Assembly: GCA_003545705.1 (NCBI GenBank) | Contig: QVLQ01000017.1 | Span: 248,001 to 312,000, forward strand | Direction of reading: 5' to 3' | From: Acidomyces sp. 'richmondensis' | Lineage: Eukaryota; Ascomycota; Dothideomycetes; Mycosphaerellales; Teratosphaeriaceae | DNA: 64,000 nucleotides | Part shown: piece after piece, positions 35,130 through 46,400 of the stretch | How the letters are laid out: each line of letters starts with the position of its first letter | Position numbering within the stretch: position 1 is the stretch's first letter | Program-made: the position numbers and the translations under genes | Notes under the pieces: generated by a model | Database searches by the model: none | Seen by the model: only the letters and a program-made list of their open reading frames with translations | Told to the model about the DNA's origin: nothing

Positions 35130-36980
35130 TAACGTAACTCCTGGCTTAGTCGATCACCCCGCTTAGTCGATCGCTTACCACCTGGCTTCCACCCTTCTAA
35201 CGCGTCACTATCCTGTAACAACGTGTTTCTACGCGATATGGACGCGTCTTCTGAGACTTCTATTTGTAATGCTATCACTGCATATCAGACAGGCGAATAC
35301 ACGTCGATCCGGAAGTGCGCTACCGCTTTTGGCGTCGCTTTCACTACGCTTCAAAATCGGCTGTCCGGACGGCCTTCTCGAAGAACAGGACATCAACACC
35401 GCCAAATTCTATCTCCTACCGAAGAACGGACCTTAGTACGATGGATAACACACGTTACCAATAGTGGCTTCTTAGTCAGCCCTGCCTTCGCTGTCGAGAT
35501 GGCAGAAGAAATCCGCTATAGCCGGTACCAAATCTCGAGCGTTCCACCTTCCTACAAACGACCAATTAGTAAGAGATAGCTAGATCGCTTTAGAACGAGG
35601 CACCCGGAGATTAAGAGTGTTTGGACACGGAAGATAGAAAGCGCGCGGTATACGGCAGTCAGCCTCGACACCGTGAAGACATAGTTTGAGGCCGTAACAG
35701 AAACACGGCTCCAGCATCAACACCAGCTAGAGCACGTTTATAATATAGACGAGTCCGGCTTCGCTATCGGCGATAGTTAGTTATCGAGAGCCCTAATCAA
35801 CGTCCGTGAGAACAGTAGTTGGAAGGTAATACAAGGCCGACAGGAATGGATAACGGCGATCGAGTGTATTAGCGCTGCTGGCACAGTTATCCCGCCGCTG
35901 ATCATCTTCAAGGCTCAGAATACAAACACAGCCTGGATACCAGATAGAACACCCTTAAGTTGGCATTTCTCGACTAGCAACAGCGGCTGGACCTCTAATA
36001 GCTACGGCTTTGAGTAGATATCGAGGGTGTTCGAGCCTCTAACGCGACCAGAGGACCCCGGCGTGCACCGGCTTCTTGTTATAGATGGGCATAGTAGTCA
36101 TATAACGGCTCGGTTTATCGCCTTCTGTATCGAACACTCTATTAAGCTTCTGATTCTTCCACCTCACACCTCTCACATCCTTCAGCCTCTCGACGTTAGC
36201 GTGTTCTCGCCGTTGAAGCGCGCACTGGCTGCTAAGACCGACGCCCTATCGCGCCTCAGTCCTAGCCGAATACAGAGGGTTGAGTAGACAGAGGTATATA
36301 TTCGAGTAAGAGTAAAGGCCTTTGTATTACAAAACATTCTCAGTAGCTGGAAAGCGACTGGTCTCGAACTATTTAGTCCAATTACAGTGCTTTATAAGCT
36401 TCACTAGCCTTACTGTAGCGGGTCTTCTAATCCTCGCACACTAGGCCCATCTTCAAGCCTCGACCTATCGCTATTGAATAGCAGTCTACCGGAAGGCACA
36501 GAGCTCCGTAAAGCAAATGCAGTGTTCCTATCTCAGATTAAAGACAATACGGGCCTTCAAACACTAGCGAAGCGCTATACGGAACGTATAACTCGTACTT
36601 TTGAAACAATATAAAGTACGCTTATAACGATTCAAAAGCAATTAGCTGAATAATAAGAGCTTCTACGGAAGCGAAAGAACCGAACGACTAGTAAACGAGT
36701 GAAGCTTAAAGGGCGTTTTGTCTTTAGTACTACGGAAGTCCTCTAAATTGCGAAGGAGGCAGAAGAAGCGACGGTAGCGAAGAAGGCTGGTAGGAAGCGG
36801 AAGGCAAGGCCAATTAGCCTAGAAATTGAAGACGAGGTAGAAGATCTTTTGAATAGTGACCCTAGCGATTCTGGTAGCGATTGCATTGTCGTAGCTAACA
36901 CGCGGAGTGATAGAAGATAGCGGTGTGGTGGTGAAGTGATCGACTAAGCGGGGTGATCGACTAAGCCAGGAGTTACGTTA
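35130..36980 (+). mobile_element. Pogo/Fot-like DNA transposon B, full-length, decayed
   Basis: 1.85 kb with inverted repeats: the outer 43 bases at 35130 and at 36980 are identical. It sits on a TA target. Inside the repeats CTTAGTCGATC occurs twice, 17 bp apart. It is inserted in the LINE. Confidence 0.92.
35223..36920 (+). pseudogene. Transposase of element B, interrupted by TAG stops
   Basis: Translation from 35238 begins MDASSETSICNAITAYQTGEY, a pogo-type HTH, followed by EERTLVRWITHV and the catalytic region. NIDESGFAIGDS (about 35745) and LLVIDGHSSHITARFIAFC (about 36075) hold two DDE aspartates, with HTSHILQPLDVSVFSPLKRAL after them. Five or more in-frame stops are all TAG, each at a position where relatives have Trp (for example before LDRF and ISRVFEP). 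A single TGG-to-TAG change explains each. The rest of the frame is well preserved, so decay is limited. Confidence 0.85.
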
Positions 36981-37006
36981 GAGCAGAATTTGCCCTATAG
37001 AAATAC
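36981..37006 (+). mobile_element. Tad1-like LINE, fragment 2 (26 bp)
   Basis: A 26-bp piece between elements B and D. With one TA restored on its left it reads in frame as RAEFAL followed by KY, continuing the reverse transcriptase of fragment 1. Confidence 0.75.
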
Positions 37007-37089
37007 TAACGCGGGGCACGGGGGCGTGCAACACACGGGGGCGTGCAACGCGTCTGTCCACAATCCTCACTATCTCATTTCAAGCGGCT

Positions 37090-38640
37090 ATGGCACTACC
37101 AAAACGAGTTCAAACCAGCCTAAATGAAGGTTGTATTCTGCTAGCAATCTCAGCTTTTCAATCAGGTCAATTTCACTCAATCTCAGCTGCTGCACATGCC
37201 TATAGCATCAATAGAACTACTCTCTATAGAAGAATAAGAGGACAGCCTTCAAGAGAAGCCTACAGGCCAACCAACATGAGGCTCACCAAGACAGAGGAGA
37301 AGGTCCTTCTATAAGATATACTGCAGCTAGATTCACAAGGCTTATCACCTACTCTTGCTATAATCAGAGATAAAGCCTTAGCAATCTGCAAAGCAAGAGG
37401 AGTTCAAGCAGTTGGAATTAATTAGGCATCTGCCTTTGTGAAAAGGACACCAGAGATAGAAATTAGGCTCGGAAGGACATATAACTGCTAAAGAAAGCTC
37501 TGTAAGGATCCAAAGATTATCTCAGACTGGTTTAGGCTAGTACAGAACACAATTAAGAAGTATGCAATTCTCCTTGAGGACATCTACAACTTGTTAAAAG
37601 GTATAGAAGTACCTTGACAAGTTGCTTAGAAAGCAATTGGAAATCAGACTGGAAGATCACTAATACAGAATGTCTTGGGTATTCAAGAAGGGAATATATA
37701 AGACTGGATAATTTCCTTTGTAGTTAAAAAGAATTAAGCAGGCCTAGACATCTTGAACACTCCCTTTCCAACACAACTTTAATGAAACTGGCTTTCAGAT
37801 AGGACAGATCAGTGCCTCTAGAGTAGTTACATCTAGTGAGAGACAAGGCAGGCTAAAGCAGATCAAGCCTAGAAATACAGAATTGGTTATATTGATCTAG
37901 GGATCCTATATAGATAGCTTAAGTACTCCACCTTTTCTGATTCTTAAAGGGAAGCAAATGAATAAGCTTTAATTCTCCTAAGGCCTCCCCTCAGACTGGA
38001 AATTTACAATCAGTCCTAATAGCTAGACTACAAATAAGATCGGCCTCTAATTTATTTAGCATTTTGAAAGGTATACTAGATTAAAGACAATTAGTAGTAA
38101 AAGACTCCTTATCCTAGATAACTATAAAAGCTATACAATACCTGAATTTAGAGACTTCTATATAGAGAACAACATCTTCCTATTCTAGATACCTCCTTAT
38201 ATATTACACCTTCTCTAGCTACTAGATGTTGGTTGCTTTAGTCCTCTGAAAACAGCTTTTGGAAAGGTTAACTAACACTTGATTAGAAACAGGATCTTCT
38301 ATATTAAGAAAGAAGACTTCCTAGCTTCATTCTATAAAGCACATTCTCAGGTCTTTACTCAGAGCAATATCCAAGCAGGATTTAGGGGTTCTAGACTCTA
38401 TCCCTTCAATTTAGAAGCTGTCCTATTACTACTAGGCTTAATCCCCTCTTCCCCTGCTAGCCTACCTCACTCTTTATAGGAAGCCTAGCAGCTAAAGACA
38501 CTAAGCAATACCCTAGAGATTGACAAACAGGCTATATTAATCAAACAGAAGCTAGAGAGACACTAAAGCAGCTTACCTTCACTAATGTATAAGGCTCTCT
38601 CTCAGCTTATAAGAGGAGTACAAGCTATAGCTGCTTTAGC
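37090..38640 (+). pseudogene. Transposase of element D, decayed
   Basis: ATG 37090 starts MALPKRVQTSLNEGCILLAI with a pogo HTH (INRTTLYRRIRGQPSREAYR). Stops appear from 37312 onward, and the frame is cut by the solo LTR at 37592. Downstream, the region near 38080-38230 resembles the DDE block (LLILDNYKSYTIPEF, then PPYILHLLQLLDVGCFSPLKTAFG), with AGFRGSRLYPFNLEAVL near 38370. The family differs clearly from elements A, B and C. Confidence 0.75.
37592..37773 (+). mobile_element. Solo LTR, family L1
   Basis: 182 bp from TGTTAAAAGG to TTTCCAACA, flanked on both sides by CAACT (37587-37591 and 37774-37778). Two more copies, in reverse orientation, lie at 59195 and 59757. It interrupts the transposase of element D. 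I infer an LTR from TG..CA ends and a perfect 5-bp duplication; no internal region is seen. Confidence 0.8.
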
Positions 38641-38731
38641 AGCCTTAACGTTATCCGCGGGGAAGCGGAACACGAGCAGAAGCGTAACACAAATCTTATG
38701 TCTACTATCTTCAATTTACTATTGCAACCGC

Positions 38732-40710
38732 AATAATGGCCCGTTCACTAAAGCGACAGCCTATATCGGAAGCTAATATCAATGCGGCTATATAGTCGTA
38801 TCACAAAAAGGCGTATCCTTCAATACGGGCGGCTGCTCAAGCGTTTAATGTTCCTCCTCCAACTCTCTATACCCGCCTAGCTGGACGTACTTCACGGTCG
38901 CAAGCCTACGAATCTGCTCAGATCCTCTCAAATGCTGAAGAAAAGACATTAGTACGATAGATATCACGACTCTGTAGGACTGGATTTCCAGCATTACCTA
39001 AGTTGGTTGTGGAGATGGCTGAGGAAGTCTATCGGTCCCGCTTTCAGCTCTCGCAGTTACTACCGTTAACCTTACGACTAATCGGTAAGTACTGGATTGA
39101 TCGCTTCCGTATACGGTATCTAGAGATCTAAGGCATCTGGGCTCGTTAAATCGAGAGTGCGCAACACACTGCGATGCGATCAACGTAGACGTAGTAAAGA
39201 CATAGTTTGATGCTGTAACTAAGCTTCAAATCTATTACTACTACCGTCCGGATTGCATCTATAATATAGAAGAGTCCGGATTTGCTATCGGAACAAGTTA
39301 GTTATTAAGGGTACTTATAAATCTTCGCAAAGAATCGAGCTAGAAAGTAATAAATAGTCGTTAAGAATGGATTACTGCAATCGAATGTGTTAGTACTATA
39401 GGCATCGCAATCCTACCACTGATCATCTTTAAGGCGAAACATACTAACACAGCTTGGATCCCACAAGATACACTATCAGATTGGAGGTTCTCGACAAGTG
39501 ATAGCGGCTGGACATCTAATAGCTATACGTATAAGTAGCTAACAACGGTATTCGAGCCGTCGACGAAGCTAGTAGACCCGATATAGCGACGCCTTCTGAT
39601 TATAGATAGCTATATGTGAGGTGTTACTGCACAACAGAGCAGTAAATCCCCACGTGATATGAATTATGCCTCACATGAGCTTGGCATAGGATTAAGGTGC
39701 GCTTAACATGCGCAGCGCACTTGATACTTTTCATGGATTATTGATTGTATCAATTGATTGTATCAATTGATTGTATCAGACGTATCACTACCTGTATTGC
39801 CTCTACTACACCTGTGTCCCTTCACGCTGCCAAAAACCCGTCTTTGCTAGCTACTCCCTGGTAGTGTGGCTGGACACCCCTTACATATAGTAGTTATATT
39901 ACTGCAAATGTGATTGCGCACTGTATGGAGCATACAATTGACCTTCTTATCTTGCCGCCGCATATATTGCACGCGCTGTAGCCGCTGGACGTAAGCGTAT
40001 TCTCGCCGCTAAAGCGCGCTCTAGCTACGGAGACGGACGCAGCTTTACGACTCGATTTAGGCTGTATATTACAAATTGAATGGACGTCGATGTATATCCG
40101 CGTAAGAGAGACTGCTCTGCGACCGTCAAACATCCTCTCTAGCTTCAAAGCGACTAGTCTATAGCCGCTATTGTCGATTGCAGTGCTCGAGAAGCTGCCC
40201 GCTTTGCAGGCTTTGCAGGCTTCAGAGCCGTATATTATAACACCGCTACGTAGCCTCGACCTTTTACTACTTCAGAGCGACCCTCTAGATAGTACAGAGC
40301 TTCGCGAAGCGAATGCGCTATGTCTTACTACTATTGAGAGCGCTACTAACCTCCTAACGCCAGCGAAGCGCTACATCTCTCGGCTAACCTAGGCTTTTGA
40401 GGCGATATTTAGTAAGAATGCTACGCTGAAGAAGGAAAATGCTGACTAGAGAGAGCTTCTCAAGATACGAAAGCGTCGTATTACTAGCAAGCGGGTTGCA
40501 TTAAATGGAAAGTTCGTGTTTAGTATACAAGAAGTGCTCGAGATAGCAAGGGAGGCAGAGAAGGTGATAGCGGACAAAAGTGCGCATACGCGAAAGCGTA
40601 AGCGGCCTGCGGCCGCGGAAATCGAGGAGCAGGAGGATGAGCTACTTAAGAATGTATCGAGTGACTCAGAATTGGACTGCATCGTAGTGCAGTCGCATAG
40701 ATTGCAATGA
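38732..40710 (+). pseudogene. Transposase of element C, decayed
   Basis: ATG 38732 starts MARSLKRQPISEANINAAI with a pogo HTH (FNVPPPTLYTRLAGRTSRS). DDE blocks are NIEESGFAIGTS near 39265 and LLIIDSYSSYITANVIAHC, the latter formed only when the solo LTR at 39615 is removed. The C-terminus is a charged helix reading KRKRPAAAEIEEQEDELL before stop 40708. Stops include TAG and TAA. The first catalytic D has become E in NIEESG. Confidence 0.8.
39615..39885. mobile_element. Solo LTR, family L2, with internal 13-bp triplicate
   Basis: 271 bp from TGTGAGGTGTTACTGC to GACACCCCTTACA, flanked by TATA on both sides (39611-39614 and 39886-39889). Removing it with one TATA restores the transposase frame exactly. 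Three tandem ATTGATTGTATCA units lie at 39740-39778. The short duplication is near the lower limit for LTR elements. Confidence 0.7.
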
Positions 40711-41174
40711 AAGGTGGTAGGTTGGCAATCCGTGTTCCGCTTCTGCGCGTGTTCCGCTTCTGCGCGTGTTCCGCTTCCCCGCGGATGACGTTATTATAAA
40801 ACCAGGTAGCTGAGCTTCAGGAAGTTAATAAGGCCTTCTAAGCCCGTAGACAGAAGAGGAATAAGTAGTTTAATGCTAGTACTGCAGTCTTAGTTAGTGA
40901 AGGATAGGCTAGAATTGACCAAGGTCTGGTTGAAGCTTAGATAATAGGTGAGATTTTAAGGCTACAGAAAAGGTCAATTACATATAGCAACTGTAGATAG
41001 CAAGGACATAACAAAAGGTTCTACCAGGTTAAAAGAGTAGGTAATGATGTATCTATAGCATTAATCTAAAGTGATTTCAATATGTGGTTGTTAAGATATC
41101 ATTATCACTCTGTTGAACACTCCCAATTCTTGTTGCATGCCCCCGTGTGTTGCACGCCCCCGTGCCCCGCGTTA

Positions 41175-42390
41175 GCTTATCTACTTTATAAGAAGCAGAA
41201 AAAGACACAACCTATAAGCTATAGTAAACATCTAAGGCTTCTAAGAAGGACCGGTCCTATTACTAAGGCTACTAGGAGTCTAGGTAGATACAAAGCTCTA
41301 ATAGGGACCTTATATAAAGAGGGCAGTAGAGAAAGGCTAGAGCCATATGCAATCCCTCTAGAGGCTATGTAAATCAACATAGGGAGCTACATTTCAGAGA
41401 GCTAGACATCTCTATATAGCAGTAGTCAGACTAGCGATAACATATAGATACCCGGTCTAGACCTAAACAGAAAAGGATAAGGGCCTTACTACAAAGCAGA
41501 TAAAGGCTCTAGAGAGGATCTAAAACTAAGCTTTAAGGTATATTATAGGGGCCTATAAAAGTGTATCTGAACAAGTCCTCTAAAATAAGGCAGACATCCC
41601 TCCCCTAGAACTGTATATATAAGACTTAGTAAGGCAATATACTTAGAAAACCTAGGACCTCCTAGTTTCCTAGTACATTTAAGAAAAATATAAGTAAGTA
41701 GCCTAGATATACAAAAGAGGGAGAAAGAGAACTACAAGAAGCTAGATATAGACAACAAGGTAAGAGAGGTTGAATAAGCTAATAGAGATACAAAGAAGCT
41801 AAAGACACTAGGGTATTAGAGGATATAAGAAGAAAGGCTAGTAGCTCTAAGAGCAATAGGAAAGGAGGTAGGACTAAGAAAGAAAGAGAAAAGAGCAAGC
41901 CTAAGCTAGATAGGAAATACTAGCAGTATAGACTACAGTAAGAAGAGGAGGAGCACTAAAGCTCTATAAAGGCTAGTCTAGACTACAAAGCATAATAGCT
42001 ACCTTAATTAGGACTAAATATATTAGCTTAGGAGCTTACCTAACTAAAAGAAGAGTTCTAGAAGCTAGACCTAAATACACTTATAGATATAGAATACAAA
42101 CAGTAAAATACATCCTAATCTTCTATTCTACGAGATAGTAAGTAAAGGAAAGACTATTTAGAGAGATAGGGATATCAAACTGGAAAGACCTAGCAAACAC
42201 TAAGAGGAGCCTTATAGTAGCAGTAAGGTAGATAATCTAAGAAGTAGTCTTAGACTAATTCTCCCTTGCAAAGGATAAGGAACAGGAGAGAGAGGGGAGG
42301 GAAACAGATAGAAGGGACGTAGTGAGAGGCTAGGAGCCCTAGAGCTCCTTTCAATGTCTAATAGGAAGACAAATACAAAAGTTAGATTAG
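41175..42390 (+). mobile_element. Tad1-like LINE, fragment 3 (C-terminal region)
   Basis: With one TA restored, the frame continues from fragment 2 as KY, then LIYFIRSRKRHNL. Later blocks are RAVEKG, SLQRLCKS-like and GATFQRARHLYIAVVRLAITY, then KQIKALERIQN, ALRYIIGAYKSVSEQVL and ADIPPLELYI. This order is that of the region after the reverse transcriptase in Tad1-like LINEs. Stops are mostly TAG. TG is almost absent from 41401-42390 while CA is common. Confidence 0.85.
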
Positions 42391-43106
42391 TAACGTAAAT
42401 CCCCCCTTACAGCCGCACCCCGCTTAGAGCCGCACCAGCTTCTAACCTTTCCACCATCAACTTTATCTTCTCGTCGCAACATAGATGCAATCGCCCTCAG
42501 AATCGCTAGATATATTCTCAAGTACCTTTCCCTCCATCTCACTAAGCTCTTTATCTGGTAGATGCGTGTGCCGCCGCCTATAGCTATTCTTTGCCGCAGT
42601 CCCCTACTTAGCCGCCCTTGCAATATCAAGAACTTCCTACGTACTAAATAGAAACTTGCCCTTTAACGCTACTCGCTTCCCTTTCTTACAAACCTTTCTA
42701 GCCTATAGTAACTCCCGTTGCTTAGCGAGCTCCTTACGAAGAGTTATAAGCTTACTTTAAGCTACTTTAAGTGCGTAGGTTATACACTTAGCGTAGCGCT
42801 TTGCCGGAGAAGGGACGCTCTTAAGGTCGTATAGCTATAGGTTGAAGACTGCATTTGCTCGTCGTAATTCAGAACTATCTAGTAGGGAAGTATATAGAAG
42901 TGTAAGGTCTAGGCAGTTTGTCTAACGTAGTGTAGAAGGTAGCAAAGCTTTAGGAGTTAGCGCCGCTTATACTTTTAAAAGCACTGTAATTGGACTTAAT
43001 AGCATTAAACCTATCGCTTTCTAGCCGCTTTAGATATTTGTTAATGTAAAAGCTTCCTCTCGTACGCAAATATACATATTAACCCACTTAACATACTGTA
43101 TATAGC
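42391..43106 (-). mobile_element. Pogo-like DNA transposon A, 3' part with left inverted repeat
   Basis: Left end of a minus-strand element that runs to 56080. The inverted repeat (42391-42443) differs at one base in 53 from the right end (56028-56080). It holds AGCCGCACC twice at 17 bp. The body is the decayed C-terminal part of the transposase. Total element without inserts is 1.85 kb. Confidence 0.9.
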
Positions 43107-43352
43107 TGTCACGGGTAGCAGGCAGGCAGGCAGGTAAGAGTGGATATAGCTGCAGACAAGGTATTTCTCAGAGTTAACAGAACTGTACCAAGTATCCTAT
43201 AGACAGGAGGTGGCTCAAGGAGCCACAAAAGGATCAAAATTTGCACAGAAGAAATAGTGTTCCTCCCTGAGTCATAACCCCGCACTTGGGCTTCAGCCCT
43301 GATTCATGAGCTGTTGAGCCGAATCCAGTTGGCACAGGCCTTGCCTGTGACA
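43107..43352 (-). repeat. 3' LTR of copy 1
   Basis: 246 bp, TG..CA on both strands, containing a GCAG tetranucleotide run and the palindrome GTGGCTC-loop-GAGCCAC. Visually identical to the other three LTRs. Confidence 0.95.
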
Positions 43353-43406
43353 TTACCCCCCCTCCTTTAGGTTGAGCTCCGCGAAACCAATATCTTACCA
43401 GATCTG

Positions 43407-46400
43407 TTAATGTACAAAGTCTGGCCGGGGCTTATTTGGATATCGGCGGTGGAAATTCCGGACCAGGTCAGGTACATCTTCCCGGATTGTGTTAGCTGGT
43501 TCCCTAGTAGGTATATCGTACCCCTTCCACTTCACTACATATTTTACCCTCTGTTTCCCGCCCTGCCCCCCGGCGGTCTGTAATAGAATCCACAATATCC
43601 TCTACTTCCCATTCTTCTACCCCATCTACCTCAACTGGTGGTGGTGGTGCCTGAGACTGGTAGGGTAGCGCATCATTGCTAACAGGGTGCAGCAGGTGAG
43701 CATTGAATACAGGGTGGATCCGTATAGATGCAGGGAGGTCGAGCCTATATGTATAGGGTCCTAGAACTTGTGCAATCTTAAATGGGCCCAGATTTTTCCA
43801 ATCTAGCTTCTTTACTGGACGAAGTGTGCGGATATTTCGTGCGTCTAACCAGACATACTGGCCTACCTGGTATCTAGGGATAGTCTTCCGGTCTTGATTG
43901 GCATATTCCTCATATCGGCTCTGGGATAACAGCATAGCCTCTTGTAGGTAGGCGGTAATGTTAGACATATCGGCAGCAAAGTCCTCTGCATCGCGGCTCT
44001 CAGGTTGTCGGGTAGTATCAATCGGTTCCACTCCAATACGTGGGTTAAATCCATAATTCGCAAAGAAAGGGGATACTCCAGTAGTCTCGGAAGGCAGGGA
44101 GTTGGCAGAGAACTCGGCTAACGGCAGCCATTCTACCCAGTCGTCCTGTAAATAGGCTACATAACTCCGGAGGTGGTCTTCTAGGATTGCGTTTATCCGT
44201 TCAGTCTGGCCGTCTGTCTCAGGGTGGTAGGCTGTTGAGAGTCGTGCCGAAGTCTTCCAACGAGCTGTAATATGCTTCCAGAAGTCTGAGATAAACTGAG
44301 GTCCCCGATCTGAGACAATTGTTTCTGGAAGGCCGTGGTATCTAGCGATGTACTTAACAAAGAGCCGAGCAAGTTCTTCTGAGCCGTCAGTGCTATAACA
44401 TGGGATATAGTGTCGCATCTTAGTTAAGCGGTCTACTACTACCCAAATAGCATCGAAGCCTTCGGATTCCGGGAGCCCTACTATAAAATCCATAGAGATA
44501 TCTAGCCAGGCCTTCTGTGGGACGGGTAAAGGTTGTAAATGGCCTTGGTACCCTACACGGAAAGATTTGGTTCGGCGGCAGGTATAGCAGTTCCGAACCC
44601 AGCGGCGGACAAAGGAGCTCATTCCCTTCCAGTAGTATTCCCTTGATAGCAAAGCGTAGGTTCTCGCTCGTCCGGGGTGTCCAGCGGCCGGGTCCTCATG
44701 ACAGAGGCGGACAATTGTAGCCCGGAGTTCATCGTCGTCCGGGACATATAGCCGATCCCGATAATATAGGAACTCGTTCCGGATTTCACACTGGCTAAGT
44801 TGCAGAAAAGGGTGCTTAGACTTCCCTTGTCGAATAGCCTCTAGGACTGAGAGCAGGTTCTGGTCATGCTGGTATCCATATATAAAACGTTCCTGAATAG
44901 TGTCTGGGAGCAAGATAGCTGCGACACGCACTCGGGTCAGAGTTGCTATCTCCTGTATATCAGTACTAGTTGAGTTGCTTTCGCTATCTTCTAGGGCTTG
45001 TATATCATTAGGAAGTTTGAACCGCACTCTTTTTCCAGTAGTAGGCTGTGGGTCTGTTACAAAATTCTCCCTCTTCAAGACTACTTGGCTTTGGTGCCTT
45101 AAGCGTTCGTCCCCCTCTCTAGGGAGGTCTTCAGACCTCCTTGTAAGCGAGTCAGGCTTCTGTCCTTGTTTACCAGGCCGGTACTGAATACGGAAGTTAA
45201 ACCGAGATAGGAACTCAGACCAACGGGCTTGACGGCGGTTTAGTAGCTTAGATGTAGTAAAATACTCCAGGTTCCGATGGTCTGTTAAGATCCTAATAGG
45301 GTGTTCCGCTCCTTCTAGTTCAGGCCTCCATTCCTCAAAACAGCGGATGATAGCAAGTAGCTCCTTATCGTAGATCTCATAGTTGCATTCTGTCGCGGAG
45401 TGTTTCTTAGAGAAAAAGGCTACTGGCCTCAGGGCTCCATCGTCCCCATACTGGGAGAGCACTCCCGCAGAGACATAGTCTGAAGCATCTGTCTCCAGTA
45501 TAACCTCCTTAGTCCAGTCAAAGGGCATCAGAATAGGCGCAGAGGTAAATGCATCTTTTAAGCGGTCAAAGGCAGATTGGCAGGCTGTTGTCCATTCAAA
45601 CTTAACATTCTTCTGTGTAAGCTGAACTAAAGGCGAAATAATCTTTGAAAAGTCCCGGATAAAGCGGCGGTAAAAGTTCGCAAATCCGATAAAGGCCTGG
45701 ACATCTGTAAGGCAACTTGGAATTCGCCACTCCTTTATGGTCTTAACCTTTTCTGGATCCATCTGGATACCATCCCGTCCAATAATAAGCCCTAAGAACT
45801 TAGTCTTCTGGACAAAAAACTCACACTTTGAAATCTTTGCAAAGAGGCCAGCTTCACGTAATTGCATAAGGACCTTCCGCACGTGTTCTATATGCTCTTC
45901 TCGTGTCTTACTGTAAATCAGAATGTCGTCCAGGTAAGCTGAGCAGAACTGGTCTAGGTACTGGCGGAGAGTATCGTTAATAAACCTCTGGAAGGTTGCC
46001 GGGGCACCTGTTAGTCCAAATGGCATCACTAAGGACTCAAACAGGCCAAAACGGGTACGGAAAGCTGTTAGATACTCCTGTCCCTCCTTCATCCGGATAT
46101 TGTTAAAGGCGGATACAATATCGATCTTAGAGAAATATTTCATACCCTGTAGGTTGTTCAGAGTCTCCTTAATGAGCGGTAACGGGTACCGGTCTTTTAC
46201 CGAGATGTTGTTAAGAGACCGGAAGTCAATACAGAGTCGTAACCCTCCTCCAGGCTTTTTCACAAATAGGACCGGAGAAGCAACGGGTGAAGAACTAGGG
46301 CGTATAAATCCTTTCTTCAGGTTTTCGTCTAACCACTCCCGAAGGGCCTTAAGCTCATCGCGGGACATTGAGTATAAAGGCCCAAAGGGTAAATCCTTCC

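Larger units (their letters stand above)
38648..40791 (+). mobile_element. Pogo-like DNA transposon C, nested in D, split by a solo LTR
   Basis: Ends share ACGT[T/C]ATCCGCGGGGAAGCG and lie on TA (38646-38647 and 40792-40793). The right end has three tandem GAAGCGGAACACGCGCA units, the left end two diverged ones, both at 17-bp period. Without the 271-bp LTR and its 4-bp duplication it is about 1.87 kb. Confidence 0.88.
37007..41174 (+). mobile_element. Pogo-like DNA transposon D, split by a nested element and a solo LTR
   Basis: Inverted repeats at 37007-37049 and 41132-41174 share TAACGCGGGG and a doubled CACGGGGGCGTGCAAC at 17-bp period. The right copy has one visible change. Without element C (38648-40791) and the solo LTR the element is about 1.8 kb. 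It lies in the LINE at a TA. Confidence 0.88.

Noticed and set aside
35238..36300. TAG read as tryptophan (recoding) in the transposases
   Set aside because: TAG is a normal stop in the intact genes here (for example the permease ends in TAG at 23906), and the LINE decays in the same way; TGG-to-TAG mutation is simpler.
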